Shown here piece by piece: positions 1 to 7,662 of a stretch of DNA of 54,700 nt; positions within the stretch are counted from its first letter, which is position 1, and every line of letters begins with the position of its first letter. The position numbers and the translations under genes are program-made. The DNA is from Rhodoferax ferrireducens. GTDB lineage: Bacteria > Pseudomonadota > Gammaproteobacteria > Burkholderiales > Burkholderiaceae_C. The stretch is from positions 1-54,700 of the forward strand of contig NZ_QEII01000271.1 in NCBI RefSeq assembly GCF_003347515.1. Reading direction: 5' to 3'. Below the pieces are notes generated by a model, which searched no databases, was not told the DNA's origin, and saw nothing but the letters and a program-made list of their open reading frames with translations.

Positions 1-73
1 CCTGTTCGAGGCTGATGGCAATGGTCTGGCGGTCCTGGTAGTCCAGCTGGCTGTAGCGAGGTTCTGATTTCAT
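1..73 (-). CDS. IS30-family transposase, N-terminal fragment
   Basis: ATG at 73-71 on the minus strand opens a frame of 24 codons that runs off the window. It begins MKSEPRYSQLDYQDR and continues TIAISLEQ. This is the usual start of IS30-family transposases, where a Y-x-Q-L...R-x-x-I pattern leads into the HTH_38 DNA-binding domain. The ATG overlaps the TGA that ends the interrupted SMC frame (ATGA). Only the N-terminus is visible, so activity cannot be judged. Confidence 0.7.
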   Translation of the reverse strand, partial: MKSEPRYSQLDYQDRQTIAISLEQ

Positions 74-118
74 GGGCACACCTTAAGGGAAATTAAAGGT
101 GTGTTGCACTTCACTTTT
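1..118 (-). mobile_element. IS30-family insertion sequence, right end only (cut by window edge)
   Basis: The sequence from the left edge to about position 118 is not part of the SMC gene it touches. It holds the first codons of a transposase (start at 73, reading left) and a short leader ending in a run beginning TCAAAAGTGAAGTGCAAC on the minus strand, which I read as the terminal inverted repeat. The exact outer boundary cannot be fixed without the other IS end or the target-site duplication. Confidence 0.7.
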
Positions 119-1290
119 GAGGCCGCTCCTGATAGAACCTGCGCAATTCGCTTCTTTTTTTGCAGCAAATCGCTATGTCGTTCGTTCAGCGTTTGCTCTT
201 GGGACTGCAGTTGTTGCAGATGGCTGTTCAGCGCCTCAGCGTCGCTTTCCTTATCGACCAGAGCCAGCAGCTCAGCTTCGCGTTTGGCCAGTTCTTCCAG
301 CGGGCGCTCGAAGTCGCGCGTGCTGTCGCGCTGGCTGGCGGCGCTGTCGCGCTCCTGCAGCAGGCGGGCTTCTTCAGCCTCGGCCTGGCTGCGCGCCTCC
401 AGCAGGGTCAGCAGCTCGGCGTTCTTTTGCGCGCGCTCGGCCTTGGCCTGTGCGCTCTGGTGGCGTTGGCGGCGGTGTTCGCGGCTGCGCTCGGTCAGCT
501 TTTGCCGCTGGCCGTGCCACTCCAACACAGGCAGCACTTCGGTGGCCAGGCGTTCGCGCTCGTGTACCAGATGCTGCCAGCGCTGGTAATTGGTGACCCT
601 GTTTTGCAGCTCGGCCAGCTGCGCCTTGCTGTGGTCCAGCTCTTTGACGGCCTGCTGCATCTCCCGCGTGAGCTGTTGCTGGTGCTCGCGCGCGGTGTCG
701 TAGTGGTTGAGCACTTCCTGGTCGCCAAACACGTCAAACACCAGGCGCAGCAGTTCCCGCGGGCTGTACTCACACAAGCGGTCGGTTTGGCCCTGCTCCA
801 GCGACAACACTTTGGCAATGGCGGGCGACAGGCCGGCGTCGGACAAGACGCGATTCCAGGCCTCCACGCCCATGGTGCGCAGCTCTTTGTCGGGGCGCTC
901 GGTCAGTTCTTCAATGCTGGCGTCGCCCTCCACCACCATGTAGCGGCGAGCCCAATCGCCGCCATTGCGGTCGATGCGGCAGGCCAGCGTGACCTGATCG
1001 CTGTACATGAGCTGGCGCGCGAATGGCCGGCTGGAAGTCTGGCGGGTGCGCGCACGGTTGTCTACTACCGCGCGCAGCCACGCCACGTTGGCGCCCGCAT
1101 GGCGGGCATAGGTCTTGAAGTCGCGCGGCTGCGAACATTTCAGCCCCAGCAAGGTCCGCATGGCGTCCAGCAAGGTGGTTTTGCCCGAGCCGTTCGGTCC
1201 GGCGATGGTGATGATGGAAGCGTCCAGCGGCAAACTCACGCGCTGGCAATAGTCCCAATGCACGAGTTCAAGGTTTTGCAGGTGAAACAT
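70..1290 (-). CDS. SMC-type ATPase (Wadjet JetC/MksB-like), truncated by IS
   Basis: This is the N-terminal part of an SMC-like ATPase. Residues 31-39 are a Walker A loop (GPNGSGKTT), and residues about 30-200 resemble the SMC/RecF head. From about 205 a long Q/E/K/R-rich coiled coil begins. The C-terminal head half, with signature motif and Walker B, is absent. The frame enters the IS30-like element: the last 15 or so residues (KVKCNTPLISLKVCP) are IS-encoded. Complete SMC proteins of such systems are roughly 1,000 residues, so 406 is far too short to close an ATPase head. It follows the KITE-like gene by 4 bp, in the order kleisin-KITE-SMC known from MukFEB, MksFEB and JetABC. The SMC identity is firm; assignment to Wadjet rather than Mks is inference. 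Confidence 0.75.
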   Translation of the reverse strand: MFHLQNLELVHWDYCQRVSLPLDASIITIAGPNGSGKTTLLDAMRTLLGLKCSQPRDFKTYARHAGANVAWLRAVVDNRARTRQTSSRPFARQLMYSDQVTLACRIDRNGGDWARRYMVVEGDASIEELTERPDKELRTMGVEAWNRVLSDAGLSPAIAKVLSLEQGQTDRLCEYSPRELLRLVFDVFGDQEVLNHYDTAREHQQQLTREMQQAVKELDHSKAQLAELQNRVTNYQRWQHLVHERERLATEVLPVLEWHGQRQKLTERSREHRRQRHQSAQAKAERAQKNAELLTLLEARSQAEAEEARLLQERDSAASQRDSTRDFERPLEELAKREAELLALVDKESDAEALNSHLQQLQSQEQTLNERHSDLLQKKKRIAQVLSGAASKVKCNTPLISLKVCP

Positions 1291-1294
1291 GGGA

Positions 1295-1996
1295 TCAGTT
1301 CGGTGTCAGGTTGTCGGCGATGGCGGCCGTGGCCGCACTGTTGTCTTGCTCGGCCCGCTGGGCTTGCTCGCGGGCCAGGACATCGGCCAGCGCGCCATTG
1401 AGAATGCGTGGCGCGAGGACGTCATAGTCCAGCAGCACATCAAGCAGCGGGCCTTCCCGGATGTCGTCTTGCGCGCGGACGATGAAGCCATGGCGCTCCA
1501 GGAGCTTGAGGTTGGCGTCCAGCCGGATGCGTTTACCCAATTGGTTGCCATAGTCTTCCAGCAAGGCCTTGTAAGACAGCACCGGACTGACGCTGCGCGT
1601 TTGAGGCAACGGTTTGCTGCTGGCGAACATTTCGTTTTGCGGAACATCCGCCTCCACGCGACTGGCCTGGCGTTCGCGCTTCGGTAAAACGATGAGCGCC
1701 CACACCACCACCAGCAAGGCGACCGCATCACGCGGCAAATCCAGGTTGTTGTTGGCGTTGATGCCCGCGTCGCCCAGCACTTGGGCCAAGGGCGCGGGCA
1801 AGAGGGTCAAGGTAACGTGGTCGGCATACACGTTGTCCATCCAGCGCAAGCCCACTTGGGCCAGCCTTTGCTCCACAGCCAAAAACAATTCGGCATCGGA
1901 GAGTGCTTTTTTGACACGGGGATGGGTACGCGGCAGGTATTTGCGCGTCAGCAATTCTGCAATCAGGTGCGCGGCTTCGTCGGCAATATTAGTCAT
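1295..1996 (-). CDS. KITE/MukE-like accessory subunit of SMC complex (JetB/MksE-like)
   Basis: An alpha-helical protein of 233 residues, taken from the ATG at 1996 (MTNIADEAAH). That start overlaps the end of the upstream gene (ATGACTAA) and suggests translational coupling. A further 15 codons are open upstream to 2041 but lie inside the preceding gene. I recognise no strong domain signature. Residues about 90-190 look like tandem winged-helix segments, with a hydrophobic helix (ALLVVVWALIVLP) and then a basic ERHGF turn. Size, helical content and position between a kleisin-like and an SMC gene fit the KITE partner (MukE, MksE, JetB). Functional assignment rests mainly on context. Confidence 0.55.
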   Translation of the reverse strand: MTNIADEAAHLIAELLTRKYLPRTHPRVKKALSDAELFLAVEQRLAQVGLRWMDNVYADHVTLTLLPAPLAQVLGDAGINANNNLDLPRDAVALLVVVWALIVLPKRERQASRVEADVPQNEMFASSKPLPQTRSVSPVLSYKALLEDYGNQLGKRIRLDANLKLLERHGFIVRAQDDIREGPLLDVLLDYDVLAPRILNGALADVLAREQAQRAEQDNSAATAAIADNLTPN

Positions 1997-3395
1997 GGTG
2001 TTCGGGGGAAGGTGTGGCGTTGAGATGCTCAAGCTGGCCACTGCTCAAATGGGAAATAGCGGGGTGCGCCAAAGGCGTCAGGACGTTATGCCACTGCAGC
2101 CGCCAGGGTTGGCGCGCTAGGTCACCGGTCGCACCCGGCAGGTCTTGGGCCTGGGCATCGCCCAGCAAAGGCAAAAGCTGCGCCTTGTAGGCCACTTGGG
2201 CATAGCGCGCAGCCTGGCCATCGGCGTCCGCCAACAAAGCGGCGTGTACTGTGCGCAAAGCCAGACCCTCGGTGTCCGCAGTTGGGCTGTTGTTGATTTG
2301 TGCCCATTCGGCCAATAGCGCAGACAAGTCACCCAACTCTTGCGGCAGCGCCACCGCCGTGAGATCGCCCTCCGGCGCGATTTGCGCTGCAGGCAAAGAC
2401 TCAAAGCGCAAGGCCTCGGGGCGGTCGCGCTCAAACTCGGCCTCGGTCACATCCAGCATTTCGTGCGGCGCCAGCACTGCAAGGGCTACGGGGCGGTGCA
2501 ATGCCACTTCGGCCAGGCGCTCCAGGTGGGTTTGGGTTTGCAGCCACAGCTTCACATCGGTGCTGGCAATGCCGGTGGTGCCCAGGGTGACGCGCTGGCG
2601 ATCGACTTGCTGCAAGGCCCGGTTGAATTGGCTGGCCATGGCCAACAAGCGCGATTGCGCCAGGCCCAGCGCGCGCGCCGCCTGCTCCAGGGCCCGCTGC
2701 CCCCGCGCATTGCTGATGATGGCAGTGATGGTGTCAGAAGCTTTATCAATCAGTCGCGCAGCCCGGTCATAGCGCTTGCGTGCTTCGCGCAAGCGAAACT
2801 CCGAACCGCTGGCAATCGCATCGGCGAATTCATGGTGCAAACGAAGCAGCTGTGCCTGCAACATGTGCACCTGATTGCCCTGCAGTGTGCCCAATTGATC
2901 TGCTCCCACGACTTGGCTAAGCAAACCGGCCAATTCATCGTGCACGGGCTGGCCCACGGGGGTGAGCATGGTCGCGATGTGCTGCGCCATGGGGGTGAGC
3001 CCATGCTGGCGCAGCGAATCGTCCCAAGTGAGCAAGGCGGCTTCGCGAAAGCGCTTGATCACACTGTCCACTGCTTCTGAACGGACCGCATAAAAAAGCT
3101 GGTCCAACTCCTCACGCACCAGGAACGCTTTGCCTTGACCGACCAGGGTGAACAGCATCCACAGCCGCAAGCGCACCAGCCCGGCAGGCCCCTGAAACAG
3201 CGAGCGCAAGGCATCAACCAAATCCGCATTGTTTTCAACCTGCCAAGCCACGGGGGAATCCATCAGGGCATCGGTGTCGCGAAAATAATCCGATAACGCC
3301 GACTCCCCTTCTGACAGCGTGCTGCGCAAGTTGGGCAGCAGGTCTTTATCCAGAAATCGCTCCACCTCGTCGCGCTTGGTGTTGGGTGTGCTCAT
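1989..3395 (-). CDS. Kleisin-like subunit of SMC complex (JetA/MksF-like)
   Basis: A mostly helical protein of about 468-470 residues. The frame opens at 3401 with M-A-M, so the start may be 3401 or 3395; there is no strong Shine-Dalgarno to decide. Residues 50-120 look like an N-terminal winged helix (RLRLWMLFTLVGQGKAFL...). The middle is long amphipathic helices, and the C-terminal 100 residues form a second globular segment. This is the MukF-like kleisin plan. The gene starts 8-14 bp after the Fic gene and overlaps the KITE-like gene downstream, so the four genes form one transcript. No catalytic motif is visible. The kleisin call is inference from architecture and position. Confidence 0.5.
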   Translation of the reverse strand: MSTPNTKRDEVERFLDKDLLPNLRSTLSEGESALSDYFRDTDALMDSPVAWQVENNADLVDALRSLFQGPAGLVRLRLWMLFTLVGQGKAFLVREELDQLFYAVRSEAVDSVIKRFREAALLTWDDSLRQHGLTPMAQHIATMLTPVGQPVHDELAGLLSQVVGADQLGTLQGNQVHMLQAQLLRLHHEFADAIASGSEFRLREARKRYDRAARLIDKASDTITAIISNARGQRALEQAARALGLAQSRLLAMASQFNRALQQVDRQRVTLGTTGIASTDVKLWLQTQTHLERLAEVALHRPVALAVLAPHEMLDVTEAEFERDRPEALRFESLPAAQIAPEGDLTAVALPQELGDLSALLAEWAQINNSPTADTEGLALRTVHAALLADADGQAARYAQVAYKAQLLPLLGDAQAQDLPGATGDLARQPWRLQWHNVLTPLAHPAISHLSSGQLEHLNATPSPEHHD

Positions 3396-3409
3396 GGCCA
3401 ATATTCTCT

Positions 3410-4531
3410 TCAGGCGTAAGGGATGAATGCGTTGCCGTCATCGGCCAGCAACTGCATGAGTTTGGGGTGAATAAATAGCTTTTCTTTACCCGCCTGCACT
3501 TCGCGCAGGACGCCAATGGCGGTCAGCTCTTTCAGGTAGCGCGAGGCCGACTGACGCTGGGCAATGTTTTTTTCGACCAGGTTGCCAATGCGGCAATAGG
3601 GCTGCTCAAAGATCACGTCCACCAGCTCACGGGTGTAGATCTTGGGCAGGCGCTCGCGCACATGGGCGGTAGTGTGCTCGGCCAGCCTGCGGATGGCGGC
3701 AATCTTGCCGGTGGTCCACTTGGCGGTTTCTTCCACGGCCTGCAGCATGAAGATGACCCAAGGCTCCCAGTGGCCGGTGCGGGTGGTGTCTAGCAGCAGG
3801 CGGTAGTAGTCGGCCTTGTGGGCCATGATGTGGCGACTGAGATAGAGGATAGGCAGCGTCAGCAGCTCAGCCTGAATCAAATACAAAATATTCAGCACCC
3901 GGCCCGTGCGGCCGTTGCCGTCTGCAAACGGGTGAATGGCTTCAAACTGGTAGTGGCCCACCGCCATGCGGATAAGGGGGTCCAGATCAGTCTGGTTGTG
4001 CAAAAAGCGCTCCCAGTTGGCGAGCAGGTCGCGCAGGCAGGCTTCGCCTTCGGGCGGGGTGTAGATGACCTCGCCCGTGCGGTCATTCATGAGCTGGGTG
4101 CCGGGCGTGCGGCGGATGTCCAGGTCGGAGGCCTTGATGGTGCGACAAACTTCAACGGCCGTGGCGGTGCACAACGGACGTGCGGCCAAAGACTGATAAC
4201 CCAGGTACAGCGCCGTGCGGTAGCGCAGTGCCTCTTTGGTGGCGGCATTGGCCAGGTTGTCGCCACCCTGGGCGTATTGAAACAGCTGGTCGGTGGTGGT
4301 AACGATGTTTTCTATTTCCGAGCTGTCTTTGGCTTCGAGCAGCGGAATGGTGTTGATGAGCATCGTCTGGTTGGGAATCAGCTCAGCGGCCTGCTTGAGC
4401 TCGGCCAGCGCTGCCCGGGCCGTAATGCACTGCTTGAGCACCAAGCGGGTCTCAAGCTCCACCGCCGGGGGCAGTGGCGGCAATTGGTTCCAGGGTTTGT
4501 CAGCGCGCCAAACAGGGCTTGAATCAGTCAT
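3410..4531 (-). CDS. Fic-domain protein (class II, AMPylase-type) with C-terminal winged helix
   Basis: Fic enzymes transfer AMP or related groups to hydroxyl side chains of target proteins. Residues 200-211 read [12 protein letters not shown], a complete HPFx(D/E)GNGRxxR active site with catalytic His200. Residues 70-75 (SSEIEN) match the (S/T)xxxE(G/N) inhibitory helix motif that in class II Fic proteins sits N-terminal to the Fic core, so the enzyme is probably self-inhibited. Residues about 285-373 look like a winged helix, as in Fic proteins that also bind DNA. At 373 residues it has normal length. It is the first gene of the operon with the SMC complex (8-bp gap), an unusual partnership. 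The upstream region carries palindromes it may bind itself (inference). Confidence 0.9.
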   Translation of the reverse strand: MTDSSPVWRADKPWNQLPPLPPAVELETRLVLKQCITARAALAELKQAAELIPNQTMLINTIPLLEAKDSSEIENIVTTTDQLFQYAQGGDNLANAATKEALRYRTALYLGYQSLAARPLCTATAVEVCRTIKASDLDIRRTPGTQLMNDRTGEVIYTPPEGEACLRDLLANWERFLHNQTDLDPLIRMAVGHYQFEAIHPFADGNGRTGRVLNILYLIQAELLTLPILYLSRHIMAHKADYYRLLLDTTRTGHWEPWVIFMLQAVEETAKWTTGKIAAIRRLAEHTTAHVRERLPKIYTRELVDVIFEQPYCRIGNLVEKNIAQRQSASRYLKELTAIGVLREVQAGKEKLFIHPKLMQLLADDGNAFIPYA

Positions 4532-4640
4532 GTCGATATTCGTTTATTTTTAGACATGAAGCCAATACATGTCGATGTCAGCGACATGTGGGCAGAACGT
4601 GTCTACATTTCTTAATTTAATCGACACATTAAACCACGGA
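4532..4640 (-). promoter_or_regulatory. Fic-SMC operon upstream region with palindromic operator-like sites
   Basis: Positions 4567-4574 and 4582-4589 form a perfect 8-bp inverted repeat (ACATGTCG / CGACATGT) with a 7-bp spacer. Related half-sites recur nearby: CATGTCGAT over the fic start codon, TAGACATG at about 4550, GTGTCTACA at about 4600 and TCGACACA at about 4622. Clustered TGTC(G/T)A half-sites before an operon whose first product has a winged helix suggest autoregulation. No clear -35/-10 pair was identified. Confidence 0.5.
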
Positions 4641-4811
4641 GCAGCGAATGCAAAACAAGGGCTCGCTGCAGCTGGCGCGATGCCCCGCCTGTCGACCGTG
4701 GCGGTGGCCAGGCAAGCTGGTAAGCCCCAAAGTGACTATGGATATAAATAAAAAAGACCGCCAACCCTCGTCGAGACAGCGCGACACGCTATCGTTTGTG
4801 CAGCAAAAGTG
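4641..4811. other. Intergenic stretch without recognised gene
   Basis: Together with the regulatory region to its left and the lpdA remnant to its right, this fills the gap between the Fic operon and the RNA ligase-like gene. Short frames exist on the plus strand, but none has a credible ribosome site or family resemblance. I see no RNA gene or terminator. Confidence 0.5.
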
Positions 4812-4853
4812 TTACTTGCGTGCTGGCGGCGAATCCGTGCAACTGCCTTGCGC
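4812..4853 (-). repeat. Remnant of the lpdA 3' end (copy D, 42 bp)
   Basis: This matches the last codons and stop of lpdA (15140-15181) with 4 mismatches in 42 bp. In the minus frame it still reads QGSCTDSPPARK-stop against [16 protein letters not shown] in the intact gene. It has the same orientation as lpdA. It is the most reduced of four copies in the window and lies just downstream of the RNA ligase-like gene's stop codon. Confidence 0.85.
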
Positions 4854-4880
4854 AATCTTCCCCGCGAAGCGAGAGCGCTG

Positions 4881-5498
4881 TCAGGCGCGCAAGGACCAAC
4901 GTCCCAGCACCTCATGCACGCCTTTGCCTACATGGCTATTGACAAGGACAAATTCCTTCGCCGTCCAGGTGATGGGCTCAGTGGCGTGTTCGGCAATGGG
5001 GTGGCGATCATACAAAACAGTCATATGCGGCGTAAAGCTACGCTTCACAGGTAGGCCCGCATGGCCCATCGCCAGGCCAAGGCTCTGGCGGAACGCCGTG
5101 AGTTGGGCAATGCCAGCGCCACCACACAGAACGTAGGTTCTACTGCTCGGAAAACTCATCGCGCGGTCAAAGACCACATCGAATGCAGGTGCCGCCACAG
5201 CGTCACCGGCCTCTCGGGCCGTCTTGACCATGTCTGGCGGCAATTCGCCATACCCACCGAGGTCGTGCAGCGTGACGTGCAAGCGATGTGCCAGCAGCGG
5301 TTGGCCGACCAGTCCATGCGCGCGCCCCAAATGCGCTGCTTGAATCGCGATGGCCTTGGCAGCGTCGGCGTCCGGAAAAATGGCGAAGAACAAGGTATGG
5401 GGCGCCCGCCCGCGCGGAACTTTTGCCGATACTTTTGCCGAAGGTGGGACGCCTGACGGGGCGCCCTCAAACCCGGGCAACGTGGACTGGTCAAACAT
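4881..5498 (-). CDS. 2'-5' RNA ligase / cyclic phosphodiesterase family protein (2H superfamily)
   Basis: A protein of 205 residues with the two HxTx motifs that define the 2H phosphoesterase fold: HVTLHDL in the first half and HMTVLYD in the second. Family members (ThpR/LigT) open 2',3'-cyclic phosphates or act on 2'-5' linked RNA ends in the cytoplasm. The first 30 residues (GAPSGVPPSAKVSAKVPRGR) look like a low-complexity extension before the conserved HTLFFAIFPD start, so a shorter start is possible. It stands alone between two lpdA 3'-end remnants and is transcribed leftward. An inverted repeat at 5527-5558 lies just upstream. The substrate is unknown. Confidence 0.85.
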   Translation of the reverse strand: MFDQSTLPGFEGAPSGVPPSAKVSAKVPRGRAPHTLFFAIFPDADAAKAIAIQAAHLGRAHGLVGQPLLAHRLHVTLHDLGGYGELPPDMVKTAREAGDAVAAPAFDVVFDRAMSFPSSRTYVLCGGAGIAQLTAFRQSLGLAMGHAGLPVKRSFTPHMTVLYDRHPIAEHATEPITWTAKEFVLVNSHVGKGVHEVLGRWSLRA

Positions 5499-5526
5499 AC
5501 AAACTCCTTACATCGAACCCGCGTTT

Positions 5527-5558
5527 TTGGCGCGAAGAAATAACTATTTTCGCGCTAA
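5527..5558 (-). promoter_or_regulatory. Inverted repeat upstream of the RNA ligase-like gene
   Basis: TTGGCGCGAA (5527-5536) and TTCGCGCTAA (5549-5558) pair at 9 of 10 positions across a 12-bp spacer. The site is about 30 bp before the start codon at 5498, where an operator would sit. It lacks a T-run in either direction, so it is not an obvious terminator. Confidence 0.4.
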
Positions 5559-5740
5559 AGAAACGTCAATACAACGGCCGTAAGCAATCTCTGCCGCCAT
5601 GCTGATACGTGAGGTGTTCGGTACCGCCAGGATGGGGTAGGGACAAAGGTAAAAGCAAAGAGCGCGAGTAGACGCAGTGTGAGGCCGACGACGCTACCCG
5701 GATGGATTGCCGCGCTTTCGCGCAAGCAATCTTGGGTTCC
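5559..5740. other. Intergenic stretch without recognised gene
   Basis: No gene recognised. About 5586-5600 there is a weak resemblance (TGCCGCCATGCTGAT) to lpdA just inside its 3' end, too short to claim. The stretch lies between the RNA ligase-like gene and lpdA remnant C. Confidence 0.4.
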
Positions 5741-5818
5741 TGACTACGCGCCGGCGGTAAGTCGGTGCGACTACCGTGCGCCACTTCCACTGCCCAGAAT
5801 TAGCATGCGCTTGGGGAT
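5741..5818 (-). repeat. Internally deleted lpdA fragment (copy C)
   Basis: Two pieces of lpdA are joined here. Positions 5741-5789 match the extreme 3' end (minus frame reads VAHGSRTDLPPARS). Positions 5790-5818 match intact lpdA near 16060-16086 (minus frame reads [10 protein letters not shown] against [10 protein letters not shown]). The internal ~880 bp are missing. The inner break falls within about 5 bp of where copy B (9919-10860) also stops matching. Orientation is the same as intact lpdA. The fragment provides the final codons and stop of the neighbouring lysR gene. Confidence 0.8.
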
Positions 5819-6723
5819 AAAAGTCCAGTTTTCACCTGCGTTTGCAACCATGCAACAAACGTCTCCACCGCTGGACTTTGAGACTGTGTGCTGCGATAGC
5901 AGACATAGTAGCCGCGCCCGGTAGAGACAAGTAAGTTGAACGGCATGACCAATTGCCCTGTCGCCAGCTCGTTTTCTATCAAGCAAGGCTGAATCACCGT
6001 GACGCCCATGCCCGCGCATGCGGCGACGATGAGGTTGTTACCAAGGTCAAAGCCGGCACCCAATACCGGTTTAGCGTGACGCAAACCTGCACCGCGCAAC
6101 CAAACCGCCCAATTGTCCGGGAAGTTGGTGTGGTGCAGCAGAGTCTCGGCCAGCAAATCTTGCGCTGTCTTTAACCTCGCGGCGATGGCGGGGATGCAAA
6201 CTGGGGCCATCTCCTTGCCCAACAAATACTCAGCCTGATAGCCACGCGGCCACGCTTTGGGGCGTTTGACGTCTATCCAAACATCCACATCGTCGCGCCT
6301 GAAGTCTTCATCATGATGAAACTGCCGTAATTCCACCGCTATATCTGGGTATGCAGATTGAAATTGGGCCAAACGCGGCATCAGCCAGCGCGTGCCCAAG
6401 GTGGGAATCAAGCTGAGGCGCAGCTTGCTTTTGGACGCCACCATCGCCTTGTTCCCGCTGGTGAAGTGCGCCATCGCTTCCTCCAAGCCCGCCACATGCG
6501 TCTCAACCAGAGATTGAAACGCACGCCCGCGCGCTGTCGGCGTTACGCCAGCGGCTGTGCGGTCAAACAGATTGCATTCCAGCCGCTGCTCCAACCGCTG
6601 CACAGCCCGACTCACCGCAGCCTGCGTGACGAAAAGCACAAGCGCCGCGCGGCTAAAACTACCTAGCTGGCAAACAGCCAAAAACGCGTGCAGCTCAGGC
6701 AAAGAAGGTGATTTGAACTTCAT
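5800..6723 (-). CDS. LysR-family transcriptional regulator (GcvA-like)
   Basis: A 307-residue LysR-type regulator. Residues 8-67 form the winged helix-turn-helix (FLAVCQLGSFSRAALVLFVTQAAVSRAVQ in two pieces, then EQRLECNLFDRT). Residues about 90-300 are the substrate-binding-like effector domain. It is divergent from the N-formylglutamate amidohydrolase gene with a LysR-box-like palindrome between them, so it probably controls that gene and the Bug and peptidase genes after it (inference). The last codons (SPSAC-stop) come from an lpdA remnant at 5800-5818, so the natural C-terminus may have been replaced. Confidence 0.92.
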   Translation of the reverse strand: MKFKSPSLPELHAFLAVCQLGSFSRAALVLFVTQAAVSRAVQRLEQRLECNLFDRTAAGVTPTARGRAFQSLVETHVAGLEEAMAHFTSGNKAMVASKSKLRLSLIPTLGTRWLMPRLAQFQSAYPDIAVELRQFHHDEDFRRDDVDVWIDVKRPKAWPRGYQAEYLLGKEMAPVCIPAIAARLKTAQDLLAETLLHHTNFPDNWAVWLRGAGLRHAKPVLGAGFDLGNNLIVAACAGMGVTVIQPCLIENELATGQLVMPFNLLVSTGRGYYVCYRSTQSQSPAVETFVAWLQTQVKTGLLSPSAC

Positions 6724-6729
6724 TGGACT

Positions 6730-6744
6730 ATTACATCATGTTAT
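6730..6744. promoter_or_regulatory. LysR-box-like palindrome between divergent lysR and hutG-like genes
   Basis: ATTACATCATGTTAT is an imperfect palindrome (ATnACAT-C-ATGTnAT) with the T-N11-A spacing typical of LysR operators. It lies 7 bp from the lysR start codon, inside the only shared intergenic region of the divergent pair. Confidence 0.45.
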
Positions 6745-6800
6745 GACCCAGGATCAAAATGTCGTTTGTCCACGGGCTTTCATGTGAATACAGTCAATAC

Positions 6801-7649
6801 ATGGTCAAAATAGAACTACCCAAACTACTACATGCGCCCAACATTCCCTTGGTCTGCGACTCGCCCCATAGTGGCACGCATTACCCTGCCGACTTCAATT
6901 ACGCCGTTGATTTGGCAGACCTGCGTAAATGCGAGGACACCCACGTTGAAAAGTTGTGGGAAGGCGTGCCAGCCGTCGGCGGAACACTGGTACACGCCAC
7001 GTTCCCACGCAGTTATATCGACACCAACCGAACCGAGCACGATATTGATGTGACGATGCTGGCTATCGACTGGCCGGGTCGCGCCGAACCGTCGCCACGT
7101 TGTATTCAACTGGGCAACGGCCTGGTGTTTAGCAAAACAACAACGCTGCAGAATATCTATCAAAGGCAACTTTCCGTTGATGAGGTGCAGCACCGCATCA
7201 ATTCCTGCTGGCGACCCTACCGCGAAGCGTTAACCCAGGCGTTAGCAGCAGCAAGCCAGCAGCACAACAAGCGCTGGCACTTGAACCTGCATTCCATGCC
7301 CAGCAATGCCTATGAGCGCCTGGGTTTGCCAAAGGGCAAGGTCTTGGCGGACGTGGTGTTGGGCGATTTGCATGGCGCGGCGTGCAGCCCCGAAGTTACA
7401 GATGTTGTTGCAGAGGCATTCAAACGACATGGATACACGGTCTCTGTCAACGACCCGTATGCAGGCATGGATTTGATTCGCCAGCACGGCAACCCATCAC
7501 GGGGGCATAACAGTCTGCAGATTGAGCTGAACCGTGCGTTGTACTTGAACGAACAAACACGCGAACCACTGCTTCGATTTAGCCAGATCCAAAATGATCT
7601 GTCACAGATACTGGCAACCCTTGCCACCTATATTCGTCAACAACTTTAA
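6801..7649 (+). CDS. N-formylglutamate amidohydrolase family protein
   Basis: About 282 residues from ATG 6801 (MVKIELPKLL); the frame is open to 6759 but has no ribosome site. It belongs to the N-formylglutamate deformylase family, which hydrolyses N-formyl-glutamate in histidine degradation. Visible family landmarks are CDSPHSGTHYPADF near the N-terminus, EDTHVEKLW, the NLHSMPS block and DPYAGMDLIRQHG. A paralogue with the same blocks is at 34935-35783. No other hut gene is nearby. It is followed directly by a Bug-type binding protein and an M20 peptidase, suggesting uptake and hydrolysis of an N-acylated amino acid rather than histidine breakdown (inference). Confidence 0.85.
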   Translation: MVKIELPKLLHAPNIPLVCDSPHSGTHYPADFNYAVDLADLRKCEDTHVEKLWEGVPAVGGTLVHATFPRSYIDTNRTEHDIDVTMLAIDWPGRAEPSPRCIQLGNGLVFSKTTTLQNIYQRQLSVDEVQHRINSCWRPYREALTQALAAASQQHNKRWHLNLHSMPSNAYERLGLPKGKVLADVVLGDLHGAACSPEVTDVVAEAFKRHGYTVSVNDPYAGMDLIRQHGNPSRGHNSLQIELNRALYLNEQTREPLLRFSQIQNDLSQILATLATYIRQQL

Positions 7650-7662
7650 TCCCGGAGCAAGC

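Noticed and set aside
160..1401. 413-codon plus-strand frame opposite the SMC gene
   Set aside because: Leu/Ala/Gln-rich shadow of the minus-strand coiled coil; the minus strand has the Walker A motif.
4812..4853. lpdA-tail repeats as integron attC sites
   Set aside because: They lack the attC core sites and internal palindrome and are explained as coding remnants of lpdA; no integron integrase is present.
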